A program made the translations under genes and the position numbers. From Pseudomonadota bacterium (GTDB taxonomy: Bacteria > Pseudomonadota > Gammaproteobacteria > Burkholderiales > Burkholderiaceae), in assembly GCA_023441105.1 (NCBI GenBank), contig JAEZQX010000056.1, positions 1 through 20,702 of the forward strand: 20,702 nucleotides of DNA, given 5' to 3'. Each line of letters starts with the position of its first letter. The stretch's first letter is position 1. The notes beneath the pieces were generated by a model. The model did no database searches. It was given only the letters and a program-made list of their open reading frames with translations, and was not told the DNA's origin. Positions 1 through 8,494 of the stretch are shown here, piece after piece.

Positions 1-552
1 GCCCGGGCCGACGTCGGCCGCGTCGAAGCGGAGGTTGCCGGCCGCGCCATCGGCGGTGCCAACGCCGGCTGCGCCGGCAGCGCGCTCGACCAGGCGCGCA
101 TCTTCGGCGCGACCATCGGCTTGCGGCGAACCTGCCGTCGCCTTGCCCGACCGTTCTGCCGGCGCATCCGCGGCCGCGTCGGCAGCGGCCGGCGCGGCGG
201 GCGCCGGCGCCACATCCTGCGGCGGTGCCGGGACCAGCGTGTTGACGACGTCGTCCGGCGACGGCTCGGCTGCCTTCTTCGTCTTGTCGCGTTCCGCCTG
301 CGCGCCGGACGGCGCTGCCGCCTTGGATGGCGCCTTCTGGTCGCGCGCGGCCTGCTGCTCGGCCTGCTCACGCATCGCCTGCAACGCCTTGCGCTCGGCG
401 CCGGCCTGGGCGATGAGCTCGGAGAAGAGGTCGCCGGGCCTGCCGGCTGCACCCTGGCCGGCCGCGCCCTGGGCATTGGCTTCGCGGCTGGGAGCGGCGG
501 GGCGGACCGACGGATTCGAGCTGGCGCTGGAGGTCTGCACGGGCAAGGTCAC
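1..552 (-). CDS. fliK: FliK, flagellar hook-length control protein (N-terminal part, truncated by window edge)
   Basis: FliK is the secreted molecular ruler that sets hook length and switches the export specificity of the flagellar type III apparatus. Only the first 184 codons are in the window; the frame is open to base 1. It starts with GTG at 552, whose GTGA overlaps the fliJ stop, suggesting translational coupling. There is no ATG near this position. The sequence is rich in Ala, Pro, Gln and Glu with low complexity, as expected for the disordered N-terminal half of FliK; a Leu-Ile patch (DLFSELIAQAG) lies near residue 45. The diagnostic C-terminal domain is off the edge, so the identification rests mainly on operon position directly after fliJ plus composition. 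The exact start is moderately certain because the upstream Shine-Dalgarno is weak. Confidence 0.8.
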   Translation of the reverse strand, partial: MTLPVQTSSASSNPSVRPAAPSREANAQGAAGQGAAGRPGDLFSELIAQAGAERKALQAMREQAEQQAARDQKAPSKAAAPSGAQAERDKTKKAAEPSPDDVVNTLVPAPPQDVAPAPAAPAAADAAADAPAERSGKATAGSPQADGRAEDARLVERAAGAAGVGTADGAAGNLRFDAADVGPG

Positions 553-1031
553 CTGGTCTGATTGAATGTTCCGAACGGCTCTTCCGCGGTCAGGCGGCGT
601 TCGCGCGCATGGGCATTGGCTGCGCGTTCGTCGGTGGCAGCCTGCTCGGCGCGGGCCGCGCGCTCCTCGGCACGCGATGCCCGCTGCGACTCGATCGTCT
701 CGATCGCCTTGAGGCGTTGCTGGTGGCCGAGCACTTCCGAACGGCAATTCGCGATGCGCTGCTCGATCTCGTCGATGCGCCGGCTCTGCAGCGCGATCGC
801 CTCGTCGAGCTTGCCGGTGAAGCGCGTCTGCAGGAGCAACTGGCCGGTCGTGATGGCGCCCAGGCGCGCGTCACGCGCCCGCAGCAGCTGCTCCCGGCGG
901 TAGTCCTCGAGGGTGCCGAGGGTGCGCCGAGCCTTCTCCAGCTCCTGCTGCACGCGTGCCTGCGCGGCCACCGAATCGTCGCGCAGCCGGCGGTAGTGCT
1001 CGATCACGAGCTTGAGCGGCTTCGGCTTCAT
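549..1031 (-). CDS. fliJ: FliJ, flagellar export chaperone-escort / ATPase stalk protein
   Basis: FliJ is a small coiled-coil protein that sits in the central pore of the FliI ATPase ring, helps couple it to the export gate and recycles chaperones. The 160-residue product matches the usual family length and is almost entirely charged heptad-like helix (many Arg, Glu, Gln, Ala), with the typical N-terminal stretch KLVIEHYRRLRDDS. It starts at ATG 1031, four bases after the fliI stop (1036-1038). An ATG overlapping the fliI stop is ruled out because its frame ends after three codons. It overlaps fliK by four bases. Identity is well supported by length, composition and position between fliI and fliK. 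Confidence 0.93.
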   Translation of the reverse strand: MKPKPLKLVIEHYRRLRDDSVAAQARVQQELEKARRTLGTLEDYRREQLLRARDARLGAITTGQLLLQTRFTGKLDEAIALQSRRIDEIEQRIANCRSEVLGHQQRLKAIETIESQRASRAEERAARAEQAATDERAANAHARERRLTAEEPFGTFNQTR

Positions 1032-1035
1032 GGCT

Positions 1036-2457
1036 TCATGCTCCCGGCTTGGTCTTGGTGCCGTTCATGCCGTCGCTGCCGAGGACGCGGTCGAGCGCCG
1101 CGCGGGCTTCGACGATGCTGCAGCGTTCGTGGGTTTCCTGGCGCAGGAAGCGCTCGATCTGCGGCATCAGCTGGATCGCCAGGTCGGTCTGCGGATCGCT
1201 GCCCGGGGCATAGGCGCCGATGGTGATCATCTCGCGGCTGCGCTGGTAGCGCGACCAGAGCGCCTTCATGCGGCGGGCGGAAAGCTGGTGATCCATCGGC
1301 GTGATCGCGGTCATCACCCGCGAGATCGACTGCTCGATGTCGATCGCCGGATAGTGGCCGGCGTCGGCCAGCAGCCGGCTGAGCACGATGTGGCCGTCGA
1401 GGAAGGAGCGCGCCGAGTCGGCGATCGGATCCTGCTGGTCGTCGCCCTCGGCGAGCACGGTGTAGAAGGCGGTGATCGAGCCGATGCCCTTGATGCCGTT
1501 GCCGGTGCGCTCGATCAGCGCCGGCAGCCTGGCGAACACCGACGGGGGATAGCCCTTGGTCGCCGGCGCCTCGCCGATGGCCAGCGCCACCTCGCGCGCC
1601 GCCATCGCGTAGCGGGTCAGCGAGTCCATCAGCAGCAGCACATGCTTGCCCTGGTCGCGGAAATGCTCGGCGATCGCGGTTGCATAGTTGGCGCCCTGGA
1701 GCCGCGCGATCGGCGGCGTGTCGCTCGGCGCGGCCACCACCACCGAGCGGCGGCGGCCATCCTCGCCGAGGATCTCCTCGACGAACTCCTTGATCTCGCG
1801 GCCCCGTTCGCCGACCAGGCCGACCACGATCACGTCGGCGCCGGTGTAGCGCGCCATCATGCCCATCAGCACGCTCTTGCCGACGCCGGCGCCGGCGAAG
1901 AGACCCAGCCGCTGGCCGCGGCCCACGGTCAGCAGCGAGTTGATCGCGCGCACGCCGGTGTCCAGCGGCTCGCGGATCGGTTCGCGATCCATGGTATTGA
2001 TGCGGCGCCCATAGATCGGCGCGGGGTCGATCGCCTGCAGATCGCCGAGCCCGTCGAGCGGCAGGCCGCTCGCGTCGACCACCCGGCCGAGCAGACCATC
2101 GCCGATCGGCAGGTGCCGCATGCGATCCGACAACCGGCGCCATGGATGGGCAGGGCGCCCGAGCCGCGGGCGCGGCACCGCCGGTTCGTGCGGCGCGACC
2201 AGGGTGCTTGGCGCGAGACCGGCGGTGTCGCTCGACGGCATCAGGAGCAACCGTCCGGCATTGAAGCCGACGACTTCCGCTTCGACCTCGCTGCCGCCGG
2301 CCGGCCTGAAGCAGCAGAGGCTGCCGACCGGCAGCTCGAGGCCGCCGGCTTCGACCACCATGCCGGTCACCTTGGTGAGCCGGCCCTGGCGACCGATCGG
2401 CTGCGCCGCCTCCGCAAGCGTCGTGCAGCCGGCGATGAAGGCGGCAATGTCGCTCAT
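1036..2457 (-). CDS. fliI: FliI, flagellum-specific type III export ATPase
   Basis: FliI is the cytoplasmic hexameric ATPase that energises unfolding and docking of export substrates at the base of the flagellum. The 473-residue product has the family's normal length. The Walker A motif GAGVGKS is at about residues 189-195 and the Walker B segment [10 protein letters not shown] at about 273-282. The catalytic region also shows [11 protein letters not shown] and [18 protein letters not shown], both typical of F1-beta-like type III ATPases. The chosen start, ATG 2457, forms an ATGA overlap with the fliH stop. The open frame extends further upstream, but that part lies inside fliH and has no family similarity. 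It acts with FliH and FliJ, encoded on either side. Confidence 0.97.
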   Translation of the reverse strand: MSDIAAFIAGCTTLAEAAQPIGRQGRLTKVTGMVVEAGGLELPVGSLCCFRPAGGSEVEAEVVGFNAGRLLLMPSSDTAGLAPSTLVAPHEPAVPRPRLGRPAHPWRRLSDRMRHLPIGDGLLGRVVDASGLPLDGLGDLQAIDPAPIYGRRINTMDREPIREPLDTGVRAINSLLTVGRGQRLGLFAGAGVGKSVLMGMMARYTGADVIVVGLVGERGREIKEFVEEILGEDGRRRSVVVAAPSDTPPIARLQGANYATAIAEHFRDQGKHVLLLMDSLTRYAMAAREVALAIGEAPATKGYPPSVFARLPALIERTGNGIKGIGSITAFYTVLAEGDDQQDPIADSARSFLDGHIVLSRLLADAGHYPAIDIEQSISRVMTAITPMDHQLSARRMKALWSRYQRSREMITIGAYAPGSDPQTDLAIQLMPQIERFLRQETHERCSIVEARAALDRVLGSDGMNGTKTKPGA

Positions 2458-3200
2458 GCCGGCGCCCCAGGCTGCGTTGCCGGAGCCCCGCCGCCGGCAT
2501 CCTGCGCCGCCGCGGGTGATGCCGCTTCGCCCGCTTCGAACGCCTGGGCGAGCACCGCGTCGGCCGGCGCGCCGGCGATGCCCAGCGCGGCCAGGGTCCT
2601 GCCGATCCGGGTCTGCAGGGTCGCGTCGAGCGTGGTGTCGTCGGCGCGCAGCAGGCAACCGCCGGGCGCCACGGCGGCGTCGGCGCGGATCGTCAGCTGC
2701 GCCTCGCCGCAACGCGGCCGCAACCAGGTCTCGATGGCAGCGCAGTCGGACGGATGGGCGATCACTTCCAGTTGCCGGCAGGCGCCGGTGATCAGCTTCA
2801 GTGCCTGCTCCAGCACCGGCGTGATCCGGTCCGGCGCCAACGAGATCTCGCGGCAGGCGATGGTGGTGGCCAGCAGGGTGGTCAGATCGAGCAGGCGGTC
2901 TGCAGCGGCGGCTTCGATGTCATGCATGCCTTGCGCCAGCTCGTCGAGCAGTCTCTCCCAGCGCTGGCCCGCCGCCAGACCCTGCTGCCGCTCGCGTTCG
3001 CGAGCCTCGGACTCTGCGCGAAAGCGCCCCTCGGCAAGCCCCTCCTGGAAGGCAGCCGCGATGCGCGCTTCGATGGCGGCTTCGTCGACGGCCGACGACG
3101 GCGGCGGTGCAAAACGCGCGCCGCCGAGCTTGGAGATCTGCAGCGGTTGCCAGGCGCCGCCGCCCCGGATGACCCGGGAGATGCGTTCAGACAAACTCAT
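2454..3200 (-). CDS. fliH: FliH, negative regulator / stator of the export ATPase
   Basis: FliH dimerises, binds FliI and tethers it to the C-ring through FliN. The product is 248 residues. The N-terminal third is variable. The middle is a charged helix containing EEGLAEG-like GxxxG spacing ([19 protein letters not shown]), followed by the conserved C-terminal FliI-binding domain with [19 protein letters not shown] and [15 protein letters not shown]. The start ATG 3200 overlaps the fliG 3' end by 14 bases and gives the [12 protein letters not shown] terminus; the open frame continues 12 codons further but inside fliG. The last 30 residues are Ala/Gly/Pro-rich and probably disordered. Confidence 0.93.
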   Translation of the reverse strand: MSLSERISRVIRGGGAWQPLQISKLGGARFAPPPSSAVDEAAIEARIAAAFQEGLAEGRFRAESEARERERQQGLAAGQRWERLLDELAQGMHDIEAAAADRLLDLTTLLATTIACREISLAPDRITPVLEQALKLITGACRQLEVIAHPSDCAAIETWLRPRCGEAQLTIRADAAVAPGGCLLRADDTTLDATLQTRIGRTLAALGIAGAPADAVLAQAFEAGEAASPAAAQDAGGGAPATQPGAPA

Positions 3201-4191
3201 CTCCGCCGCCGCCGCCGATGGCGATCTGGCCGGCATCGGCCAGTCGCCGGACGATCTTCAGGATCTCCTTGTGCTGCGTCTCGACTTCCGACAGCTTGAC
3301 CGGCCCCTTCGCCTCCAGGTCCTCGCGCACCGTCTCGGCGGCCCGCTGGCTCATGTTCCTGAAGATCTTGTCGCGCAGCGCCGGCTCCGCGCCCTTGAGC
3401 GCGATCACCAGGTCCTCGCTCTGGATTTCCCGCAGCAGCAGCTGGATCGCCTTGTCGTCGAGGTTGATCAGGTCGTCGAAGGTGAACATCTGGTCCTCGA
3501 TCGCCTGGGCCAGCTCGGGATCCTCCTCGCGGATGGAGTCGAGCAGCGACACCTCGGCGGTCGCGCCGAGGAAGTTGATGATCTCGGCAGCCGTCTTGCT
3601 GCCGCCGAGCCGGCTGCGCTTGACCTGCTCGCCGCCCGACAGCACCCGCGACAACGCCTCGTTGAGCTCCTTGAGCGCGTTGGGCTGGATGCCGTCGAGG
3701 GTGGCGATCCGCAGCACCACGTCGGCGCGCAGCTCCTCGGACAGCTGCAGCAGGATGGCCGATGCCTGGTCGCGTTCGAGATGGACCAGGATCGAGGCGA
3801 TGATCTGCGGATGCTCGTTGCGCACCAGCTCGGAGATGGAGGCCGCATCCATCCAGCGCAGGCTTTCGATGCCGGTCACGTCGCTGCCGTGCGTGATGCG
3901 GTCGATCAGCATGCCGGCCTTCTCTTCGCCGAGGGCGCGCCGCAGGACGCCCTGGACATAGGCGTTCGAGTCGTCGACCAGCGTGCTCTGTCCGGCGGCC
4001 ACCTCGTGGAACCGCTCCAGCACGCGGTTCACATGGTCCTTGGTCGTGTACTGGGTGCGGGCCATCACCTCGCCGAGCGACTGCACTTCCTTGGGTGAAA
4101 GGTGCTTGAAGACTTCGGCAGCGGTCTCCTCGCCGAGTGCCAGCAGCAGCACGGCGGCATCGAGGGTGCCGTTCTCGTCGAAGGCGGCCAT
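3187..4191 (-). CDS. fliG: FliG, flagellar motor switch / rotor protein
   Basis: FliG forms the upper C-ring, binds FliF through its N-terminal domain and carries the torque helix that meets MotA. The 334-residue length is canonical. Visible signatures are NEHPQIIASILVHL (the EHPQ motif of the middle domain), EDQMFTFDDLINLDDKAIQLLLREI in the C-terminal domain (the charged torque region) and KIFRNMSQRAAETVREDLE, which carries conserved rotor charges. ATG 4191 shares one base with the fliF stop (TGATG), so translation is probably coupled. A Gly-rich tail (GGGGGDEFV) ends the protein. Confidence 0.97.
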   Translation of the reverse strand: MAAFDENGTLDAAVLLLALGEETAAEVFKHLSPKEVQSLGEVMARTQYTTKDHVNRVLERFHEVAAGQSTLVDDSNAYVQGVLRRALGEEKAGMLIDRITHGSDVTGIESLRWMDAASISELVRNEHPQIIASILVHLERDQASAILLQLSEELRADVVLRIATLDGIQPNALKELNEALSRVLSGGEQVKRSRLGGSKTAAEIINFLGATAEVSLLDSIREEDPELAQAIEDQMFTFDDLINLDDKAIQLLLREIQSEDLVIALKGAEPALRDKIFRNMSQRAAETVREDLEAKGPVKLSEVETQHKEILKIVRRLADAGQIAIGGGGGDEFV

Positions 4192-5894
4192 CAGGCGCTC
4201 GCCGCCTTCTCGCCGTTGATCCAGCCCTTGACCACGGTGGCCACGGCGGTCGGATCGGCGCGCGCCAACTGCAAGGCGTTGGCCTGGGCGATCGTCATCC
4301 CGGTGCCCTGGTGGCCGTCCGGCATCTTCAGCTCGTTGATCGGCCTGGCGGCGCTCGGGTCCGGGAGCTCCAGCGGCTCGTCCGCCCGGGCGGCGATCCG
4401 ACTGGCGACCGGCTCGGGCTGGCGGGCGGCTGCCTTGAGCGCCGGCCGGATCAGCATGAGGATGATCAGCAGCGCCAGGACCACGAAGCCGAACTGCTTG
4501 CCGAGATCCTTGGCGAGGGCGATGTTCTCCGGTTGCCGCCAGAGCGGCAGCTCGGCCGTGGCCGCCGCCTCGGTGCGGGTGAACGCCGCATTGACCACGT
4601 TCAGCGAATCGCCGCGCTCCTGCGAATAGCCGACCGCGTCGCGCACCAGCGCGTTGATGTCCGCCATCTGCTGCTGGGTCAGCGGCGTCGAGACCGGCTG
4701 GTTGTCGCCATCCAGCGTCTGCCGCTGGTTGACCAGGACCGCCACCGACAGGCGCTTGATCGTGCCGGTCGGATTGCGGGTGATCCGCACCGTCTTGTCG
4801 ACCTCGTAGTTGGTGAGCATCTCGCGCCGCGAGTTGCTCTCGCCGGCGCTCGCCCCGGCGCCGGCGCTGCTGGCGGCCTGGGTGGCCTGCGCCGGCCCGT
4901 TGATCGGCGCCTTGGCGTCGGCGGGCGGCTGGTTGCTGAGCGCGCCCGGCACGCCGCCGACGCTGCCGTCGGCATTGCGCTCGCTCGACTCCACCGATTG
5001 CCGGCTGCGCACGGCGGCCGAATCCGGCGTCTGGTTCGGCTTGTAGACCTCGGCGGTCGCCTCGGTGAGCGTGAAGTCGAGGTCGGCCGTGACCTGCGCC
5101 CGGACGTTGCCGGCGCCGACGATCGGCTCGAGGATGTCCATCACCCGCCGTGACAGCGACGACTCCACCTGGCGCAGGTAGCCGAGCTGGGTCGCATCGA
5201 GTCCGTGCTGCGCATTGTCGAAGTCCGAGAGCAGGGTGCCGTTCTGGTCGACGATCGAGACCTGCTTGGTGCCCATGTTGGGTACCGACGAGGCGACCAG
5301 GTGCAGGATGCCGGCCACCTGCTGGCGGTCGAGGCTGTGGCCCGGATGGAGGGTCAGGAGAACCGAGGCCGACGGCTTCTGCTGCTCGCGCAGGAAGCCG
5401 TTCTGCACCGGCAGGGCGAGGTGGACGCGCGCACTGGTGACCGCGTCGAGGGCCTGGATCGAGCGTGCCAGCTCGCCTTCCAGGCCGCGCTGGAAGTTGA
5501 GCCGCTCCTGGAACTGTGTCGTGCCGAACTTCTGGTTCTCCATCAGCTCGAAGCCGACGTTGCCGCCGCGCGGCAACCCTTGCGAGGCCAGTTTCAGCCG
5601 CGCATCGTGCACGCGATCGGCCGGCACCATGATCGCGCCGCCGCCTTCGGTGAACTTGTACGGCAGGTTCATCTGGGCCAGCGACGCGATCACCGCGCCC
5701 CCGTCCTTGTCGGAGAGGCTGGTGTAGAGCACGCGCCAGTCCGGCTGCTGCGACCAGAGCCAGGCCGACGTCGCCACGGCGATCAACGCCACCACGCCCA
5801 ATCCGGCCTTGATCTTCTGGCCCATTGGAACCTGCGCGAAGCCGGATGCCGGTAGTACGTCGTCTGCCACGATCGCCCTGGAGTTGTTGCTCAT
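4191..5894 (-). CDS. fliF: FliF, flagellar MS-ring protein
   Basis: FliF builds the MS-ring in the cytoplasmic membrane that houses the export gate and anchors FliG. The product is 567 residues. A first transmembrane helix lies at about residues 29-47 (LGVVALIAVATSAWLW) and a second near residue 460 (FGFVVLALLIILMLI). Between them lie the conserved YscJ/FliF ring-building motifs (WRVLYTSLSDKDGGAVIASL, GNVGFELMENQKFGTTQF, RVHLALP) and the variable periplasmic linker. The C-terminal cytoplasmic tail is the expected FliG-binding site. ATG 5894 (MSNNSRAIV) is preferred over the in-frame upstream ATG at 5936 because the extra residues look unrelated to the family. It is the first gene of the minus-strand operon, facing fliE. 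Confidence 0.96.
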   Translation of the reverse strand: MSNNSRAIVADDVLPASGFAQVPMGQKIKAGLGVVALIAVATSAWLWSQQPDWRVLYTSLSDKDGGAVIASLAQMNLPYKFTEGGGAIMVPADRVHDARLKLASQGLPRGGNVGFELMENQKFGTTQFQERLNFQRGLEGELARSIQALDAVTSARVHLALPVQNGFLREQQKPSASVLLTLHPGHSLDRQQVAGILHLVASSVPNMGTKQVSIVDQNGTLLSDFDNAQHGLDATQLGYLRQVESSLSRRVMDILEPIVGAGNVRAQVTADLDFTLTEATAEVYKPNQTPDSAAVRSRQSVESSERNADGSVGGVPGALSNQPPADAKAPINGPAQATQAASSAGAGASAGESNSRREMLTNYEVDKTVRITRNPTGTIKRLSVAVLVNQRQTLDGDNQPVSTPLTQQQMADINALVRDAVGYSQERGDSLNVVNAAFTRTEAAATAELPLWRQPENIALAKDLGKQFGFVVLALLIILMLIRPALKAAARQPEPVASRIAARADEPLELPDPSAARPINELKMPDGHQGTGMTIAQANALQLARADPTAVATVVKGWINGEKAASA

Positions 5895-6046
5895 GGCGCC
5901 GATTATTCGGCATCGCGAGGGCGCCATATGCTTCAAATACCGGGCTGGAACCGCGCTATTTCGCAGACGGCGAGGCTGGCTGCTCCACTACGATGACCGC
6001 TGTCGAGGAAGTGCCCACGCACCTCGGGAGCCAACCGGTCACGATC
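5895..6046. promoter_or_regulatory. Divergent fliF / fliE intergenic region
   Basis: About 150 bases separate the divergent fliF and fliE starts, so promoters for both operons should lie here. The best sigma-54-like match is on the minus strand at 6018-6034 (TTGGC with a GG-N10-GC core), pointing at fliF. It deviates from consensus at several positions and I treat it as tentative. No convincing sigma-28 or sigma-70 site was found. Confidence 0.35.
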
Positions 6047-6397
6047 ATGGAAGTACGCTTTCCCAGTTCAGCGCTGAAAGCCGCCGCCGATGCCGCGGCA
6101 GCCGCCGCTCGTCCGGATCGCCTCCAGCCGACCCGGCCGGCGGCCGGCGTCGAGAAGGCCGGCCAGGCCAACGACGGCGGCTTCTCCACCGTCCTCTCCG
6201 GTGCGCTCAAGGACATCAACGCCGCGCAACTCGATGCCGGCAAGCAGCAGCAGGACTTCCAGTCGGGCGTGGCGGGGGCGACGCTCGAGCAGACGATGGT
6301 GTCGATGCAGAAGGCGCAGATCGGCTTCCAGGCAGCAGTGACGGTGAGGAACAAGCTGGTGTCCGCCTATACGGACATCATGAACATGCAGGTATAG
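6047..6397 (+). CDS. fliE: FliE, flagellar hook-basal body rod adaptor
   Basis: FliE joins the MS-ring/export gate to the proximal rod and is the first exported rod protein. The 116-residue product has the family's C-terminal signature: DFQSGVAGATLEQTMVSMQK followed by IGFQAAVTVRNKLVSAYTDIMNMQV, ending exactly where FliE proteins end. The N terminus is variable and Ala-rich. ATG 6047 (MEVRF) gives a typical length; an in-frame ATG at 5993 would add 18 residues, and neither start has a strong ribosome-binding site at good spacing, so the start is uncertain. It is transcribed away from fliFGHIJK as a separate unit and is the last flagellar gene before the sigma-factor module. Confidence 0.93.
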   Translation: MEVRFPSSALKAAADAAAAAARPDRLQPTRPAAGVEKAGQANDGGFSTVLSGALKDINAAQLDAGKQQQDFQSGVAGATLEQTMVSMQKAQIGFQAAVTVRNKLVSAYTDIMNMQV

Positions 6398-6547
6398 CCG
6401 TCCGATAGAGATGTATAGACCCCGCTAAACCACGCACTTTGTTGCAATCCGGGTATCCGGTACGTCTGCTGCGTCGGATGGTCCAAGCAGTACAGCCAGG
6501 TCCGCGGATTCGCCTTCGTTCACAACGACCTGGCGTCGCCCCGGTCG

Positions 6548-7303
6548 TCAGAGCAGTTGTGTCGACCCGAGCGACAGAACCGGGCCCGTGGGTCGACCTG
6601 TCGGAGAGCCGCCCGCTGGCTCAAGCGATATCTCGAACAACTGATCTTCACCCAAGTACGGCAGCGCTTCCCTCGGAATCTCTCTCGGTCCAGTCCCTAG
6701 CAGTCCTAGAGATGTCGGGGCGCTTGCGTTCTTTCCTTTCGTCCATAGCTCCCAGGCCTTTCCCTGCGGAATCGCTCCACGATCGGACAATGGTTCGATT
6801 CTGACCGGACCAGTCTGCCCTACCTTCACGATCCAGGCCGCCTGCTTGTCCGCAGTCTGCAAGACAGCGACATAGGTCGCTCGGGAAGGAACACCTGTCC
6901 GCATGATGAAAGTCAGCGACAACACGAGGGCCAAGGCTACTGCCAAGCCCGAGAGACCTTGCCAGAACCCAATGCGCTGCCACAACGGCGTAGTGTCTTT
7001 CCGCCTTTTGGAAGCATCGTGAAGGATAGTCGCCGACGGGGGGAGAGGAGAGGCGACGGCATTGGAGACTGGCTCCAGATTCAGCGCAGCATCAATCTGA
7101 AGCCAAACACTCCGGGTGGGCTCTATCGGATCGATATCCTTGTACAGGCTCAGAAGGCGATCCTGCCAGAAGCCCACCTCGCGCTGTAGTGACTTGTCCT
7201 CCTCCATCGCTGCCAGGAGCCTGATGCGGTCGCCTTCTTCCAGCGTTCCGAGCACGAACTCTGCGCAAGCGACAGCCCGGTCTTCAGGGCCGATCAGATT
7301 CAT
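6548..7303 (-). CDS. RskA-like anti-sigma factor (single-pass membrane protein)
   Basis: This is predicted to hold the co-encoded ECF sigma factor inactive at the membrane until an envelope signal triggers release. The 251-residue product has an N-terminal cytoplasmic anti-sigma domain (EFVLGTLEEGDRIRL, then QREVGFWQDRLLSLY), without the zinc-binding HxxxCxxC motif. One transmembrane helix follows at about residues 120-140 (GLAVALALVLSLTFIM). The periplasmic part is a typical anti-sigma-K (RskA) domain with KAWELWTKG, SLGLLG and the hallmark SLEPAGGSPTGRPTGPVL. ATG 7303 overlaps the sigma-factor stop by four bases (ATGA), so the two are translationally coupled. The open frame continues upstream, but only inside the sigma gene. 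Family assignment is strong; the partner sigma is inferred from coupling. Confidence 0.92.
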   Translation of the reverse strand: MNLIGPEDRAVACAEFVLGTLEEGDRIRLLAAMEEDKSLQREVGFWQDRLLSLYKDIDPIEPTRSVWLQIDAALNLEPVSNAVASPLPPSATILHDASKRRKDTTPLWQRIGFWQGLSGLAVALALVLSLTFIMRTGVPSRATYVAVLQTADKQAAWIVKVGQTGPVRIEPLSDRGAIPQGKAWELWTKGKNASAPTSLGLLGTGPREIPREALPYLGEDQLFEISLEPAGGSPTGRPTGPVLSLGSTQLL

Positions 7304-7845
7304 GACAGGCAATTCCTCAGAGCCAGCAGTCCTCGCCGGACCCACGACTTCACAGTTCCGATGGGTGCGCCCATCCTGGCGGCAATCTGCTCGTGCGTAT
7401 AGCCGTCCACGAACGCATGAACGATACACTCGCGCTTCTGGGGCTCCAGCTGCTCGAGGCAACGCTCGAGTTCGCGCGTGTCACCGTCGAGCAGGCGCTC
7501 TCCCGCAGATGAGCCGGGCCCGGAGTCGTTGACGTCCAAGGACACGAGCTCGGGCACGCGCGATGACTTACGAAGATCCTGTAGCGCCCGATGTCGAACG
7601 ACCGTATAGATCCACCCTCGACCCGAGCCGCGGCTTCGATCAAAGGTACCTGCAGCTCGCCAGATCTGAAGGAATGCCTCCTGCAACACCTCTTCGGCCA
7701 GAGATCGATTGCGGACGATGCGCAGAGCCACCCCCATCAGCCACCGCGCCTCTCGCTCATACAGTGCTCGCAGGGCGGCACGGTCTCCGGTGGCGCAGGC
7801 GGCCAGGGTCGCTTCATAGTCGAAGCCCTCTCCGTTGCCAGTCAT
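7300..7845 (-). CDS. ECF (extracytoplasmic function) RNA polymerase sigma factor
   Basis: A two-domain sigma-70 family factor of 181 residues. Region 2 runs through ALRALYEREARWLMGVALRI, LAEEVLQEAFLQIW and GWIYTVVRHRALQDLRK; region 4 ends the protein with the helix-turn-helix YTHEQIAARMGAPIGTVKSW. The 2-4 linker is short, with no extra regulatory domain. ATG 7845 is chosen; a GTG four codons upstream (7857) is in frame and neither has a clear Shine-Dalgarno. Pairing with an RskA-type anti-sigma places it near the SigK-like ECF factors. It is the likely reader of the shared TGCATCC-N16-CGTAG element found before five units here, including its own operon. That link is inference from co-location, not demonstrated. 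Confidence 0.93.
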   Translation of the reverse strand: MTGNGEGFDYEATLAACATGDRAALRALYEREARWLMGVALRIVRNRSLAEEVLQEAFLQIWRAAGTFDRSRGSGRGWIYTVVRHRALQDLRKSSRVPELVSLDVNDSGPGSSAGERLLDGDTRELERCLEQLEPQKRECIVHAFVDGYTHEQIAARMGAPIGTVKSWVRRGLLALRNCLS

Positions 7846-7875
7846 CGTCTTGCCCACGAGTTCAATGTCTACCCC

Positions 7876-8046
7876 TTAGCTTGGACGGGTTCCGAGATCG
7901 CCGGGTTGGTAGCTGCATCCGAGCGGGGAAGGGGTCCCCCACCCGGCGTGTCCGGAGTCAGCTGCGGAACCGTGGTGGCAACTACGGAGGGCGTTGCCAA
8001 TGGTGAGCACCGCGACCAGGCAAAGCAGTACTGCCTTGCGGGGCAT
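7876..8046 (-). CDS. Possible small exported peptide between the repeat protein and the sigma factor
   Basis: ATG 8046 lies four bases after the stop of the preceding gene, inside the sequence AAGGATG, and opens a 56-codon frame ending at TAA 7876-7878. The N terminus (MPRKAVLLCLVAVLTIGNA) looks like a signal peptide: basic start, hydrophobic core, small residues at the end. The rest of this frame is unremarkable. The neighbouring reading frame from about 8000 to 7869 encodes a Pro/Thr/Ala-rich tail (PQLTPDTPGGGPLPRSDAAT, ending EPVQAKG). That tail would read more naturally as the mature part of a secreted peptide, so a one-base frameshift is possible. Third-position base use does not separate the two frames. 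I do not recognise a family; this could also be non-coding spacer. Confidence 0.35.
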   Translation of the reverse strand: MPRKAVLLCLVAVLTIGNALRSCHHGSAADSGHAGWGTPSPLGCSYQPGDLGTRPS

Positions 8047-8049
8047 CCT

Positions 8050-8430
8050 TCAGTCTGGCCGCATCTGGTCCGTTCTTCGGATGAACTCGGCCGCACGCCT
8101 GTCGTCTGCGTCGATCTGCGTCACGGGACGGTCGACGCGCGGCATGGCCGTGAGTGCGTGAGGATCTGGTGAACGTCGAGGCTGCGCCATCTCCGGCATC
8201 ATCATTTCGGTCCGCCTCATGAACTCAGCGGCTCGTCGATCGTCCGCATCCATCGGCGAAACGGCCAAGGGAGGCATTGCGCCAGAGGGACCGAGGATGG
8301 TTGGTACCAAGAGGTGCGGAATCATCATCTCGGTGCTTTTCTGGATCGTCGCCGAGTCCCATTGCTGGGCCTGAGCGCTGCCCGCTGCGAGAATGGCTGC
8401 TGTTGCAAGAAGGGCCTGCAGGTTCTTCAT
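8050..8430 (-). CDS. Small secreted protein with two DADDRRAAEF repeats, unknown family
   Basis: A 126-residue protein with a clear Sec signal peptide (MKNLQALLATAAILAAGSAQ, cleavage after AQA) and an excellent ribosome-binding site (AGGAG, seven bases before the ATG). The mature part is about 100 residues, Met-, Arg-, Asp- and Pro-rich. It contains two near-identical 17-residue units: DADDRRAAEFMRRTEMM at about 61-77 and DADDRRAAEFIRRTDQM at about 107-123. A related, more diverged stretch (STEMMIPHLL) precedes them. It has no transmembrane helix or cysteines. It is the first gene after promoter site 8495-8522 in the operon encoding the sigma and anti-sigma factors, so it may act as a periplasmic sensor or effector. 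That role is inference; I know of no named family. Confidence 0.8.
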   Translation of the reverse strand: MKNLQALLATAAILAAGSAQAQQWDSATIQKSTEMMIPHLLVPTILGPSGAMPPLAVSPMDADDRRAAEFMRRTEMMMPEMAQPRRSPDPHALTAMPRVDRPVTQIDADDRRAAEFIRRTDQMRPD

Positions 8431-8494
8431 CTTGATCTCCTGGTGTGTGAAAGGCAGGGACCATCGGTGGGGGTGACGGTCGCCTTACCACCTA

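Noticed and set aside
1012..4098. Very long plus-strand open frame (about 1000 codons) across the flagellar genes
   Set aside because: It is an antisense shadow of fliG-fliH-fliI in high-GC DNA; it has no domain resemblance and is His/Arg/Asp-rich low complexity.
6018..6034. Sigma-54-like promoter before fliF
   Set aside because: It has the GG-N10-GC core and TGGC but several consensus mismatches, so it is kept only as a tentative note in the intergenic entry.
6525..6548. ACGACC/GGTCGT hairpin as terminator of the anti-sigma operon
   Set aside because: Only six paired bases with a 12-base loop, overlapping the stop codon, and no T-tract.
7867..7893. GGAAC-N16-GTAGAC, resembling a classical ECF promoter, just upstream of the sigma gene
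   Set aside because: Its -35 does not match the TGCATCC found at the other five sites, it lies inside the possible small ORF, and the operon already has promoter copy 1 upstream.
7914..7920. A sixth TGCATCC on the plus strand near the sigma gene
   Set aside because: No CGTAG-like box follows at 16 bases and it points away from the sigma gene, so it is probably chance.
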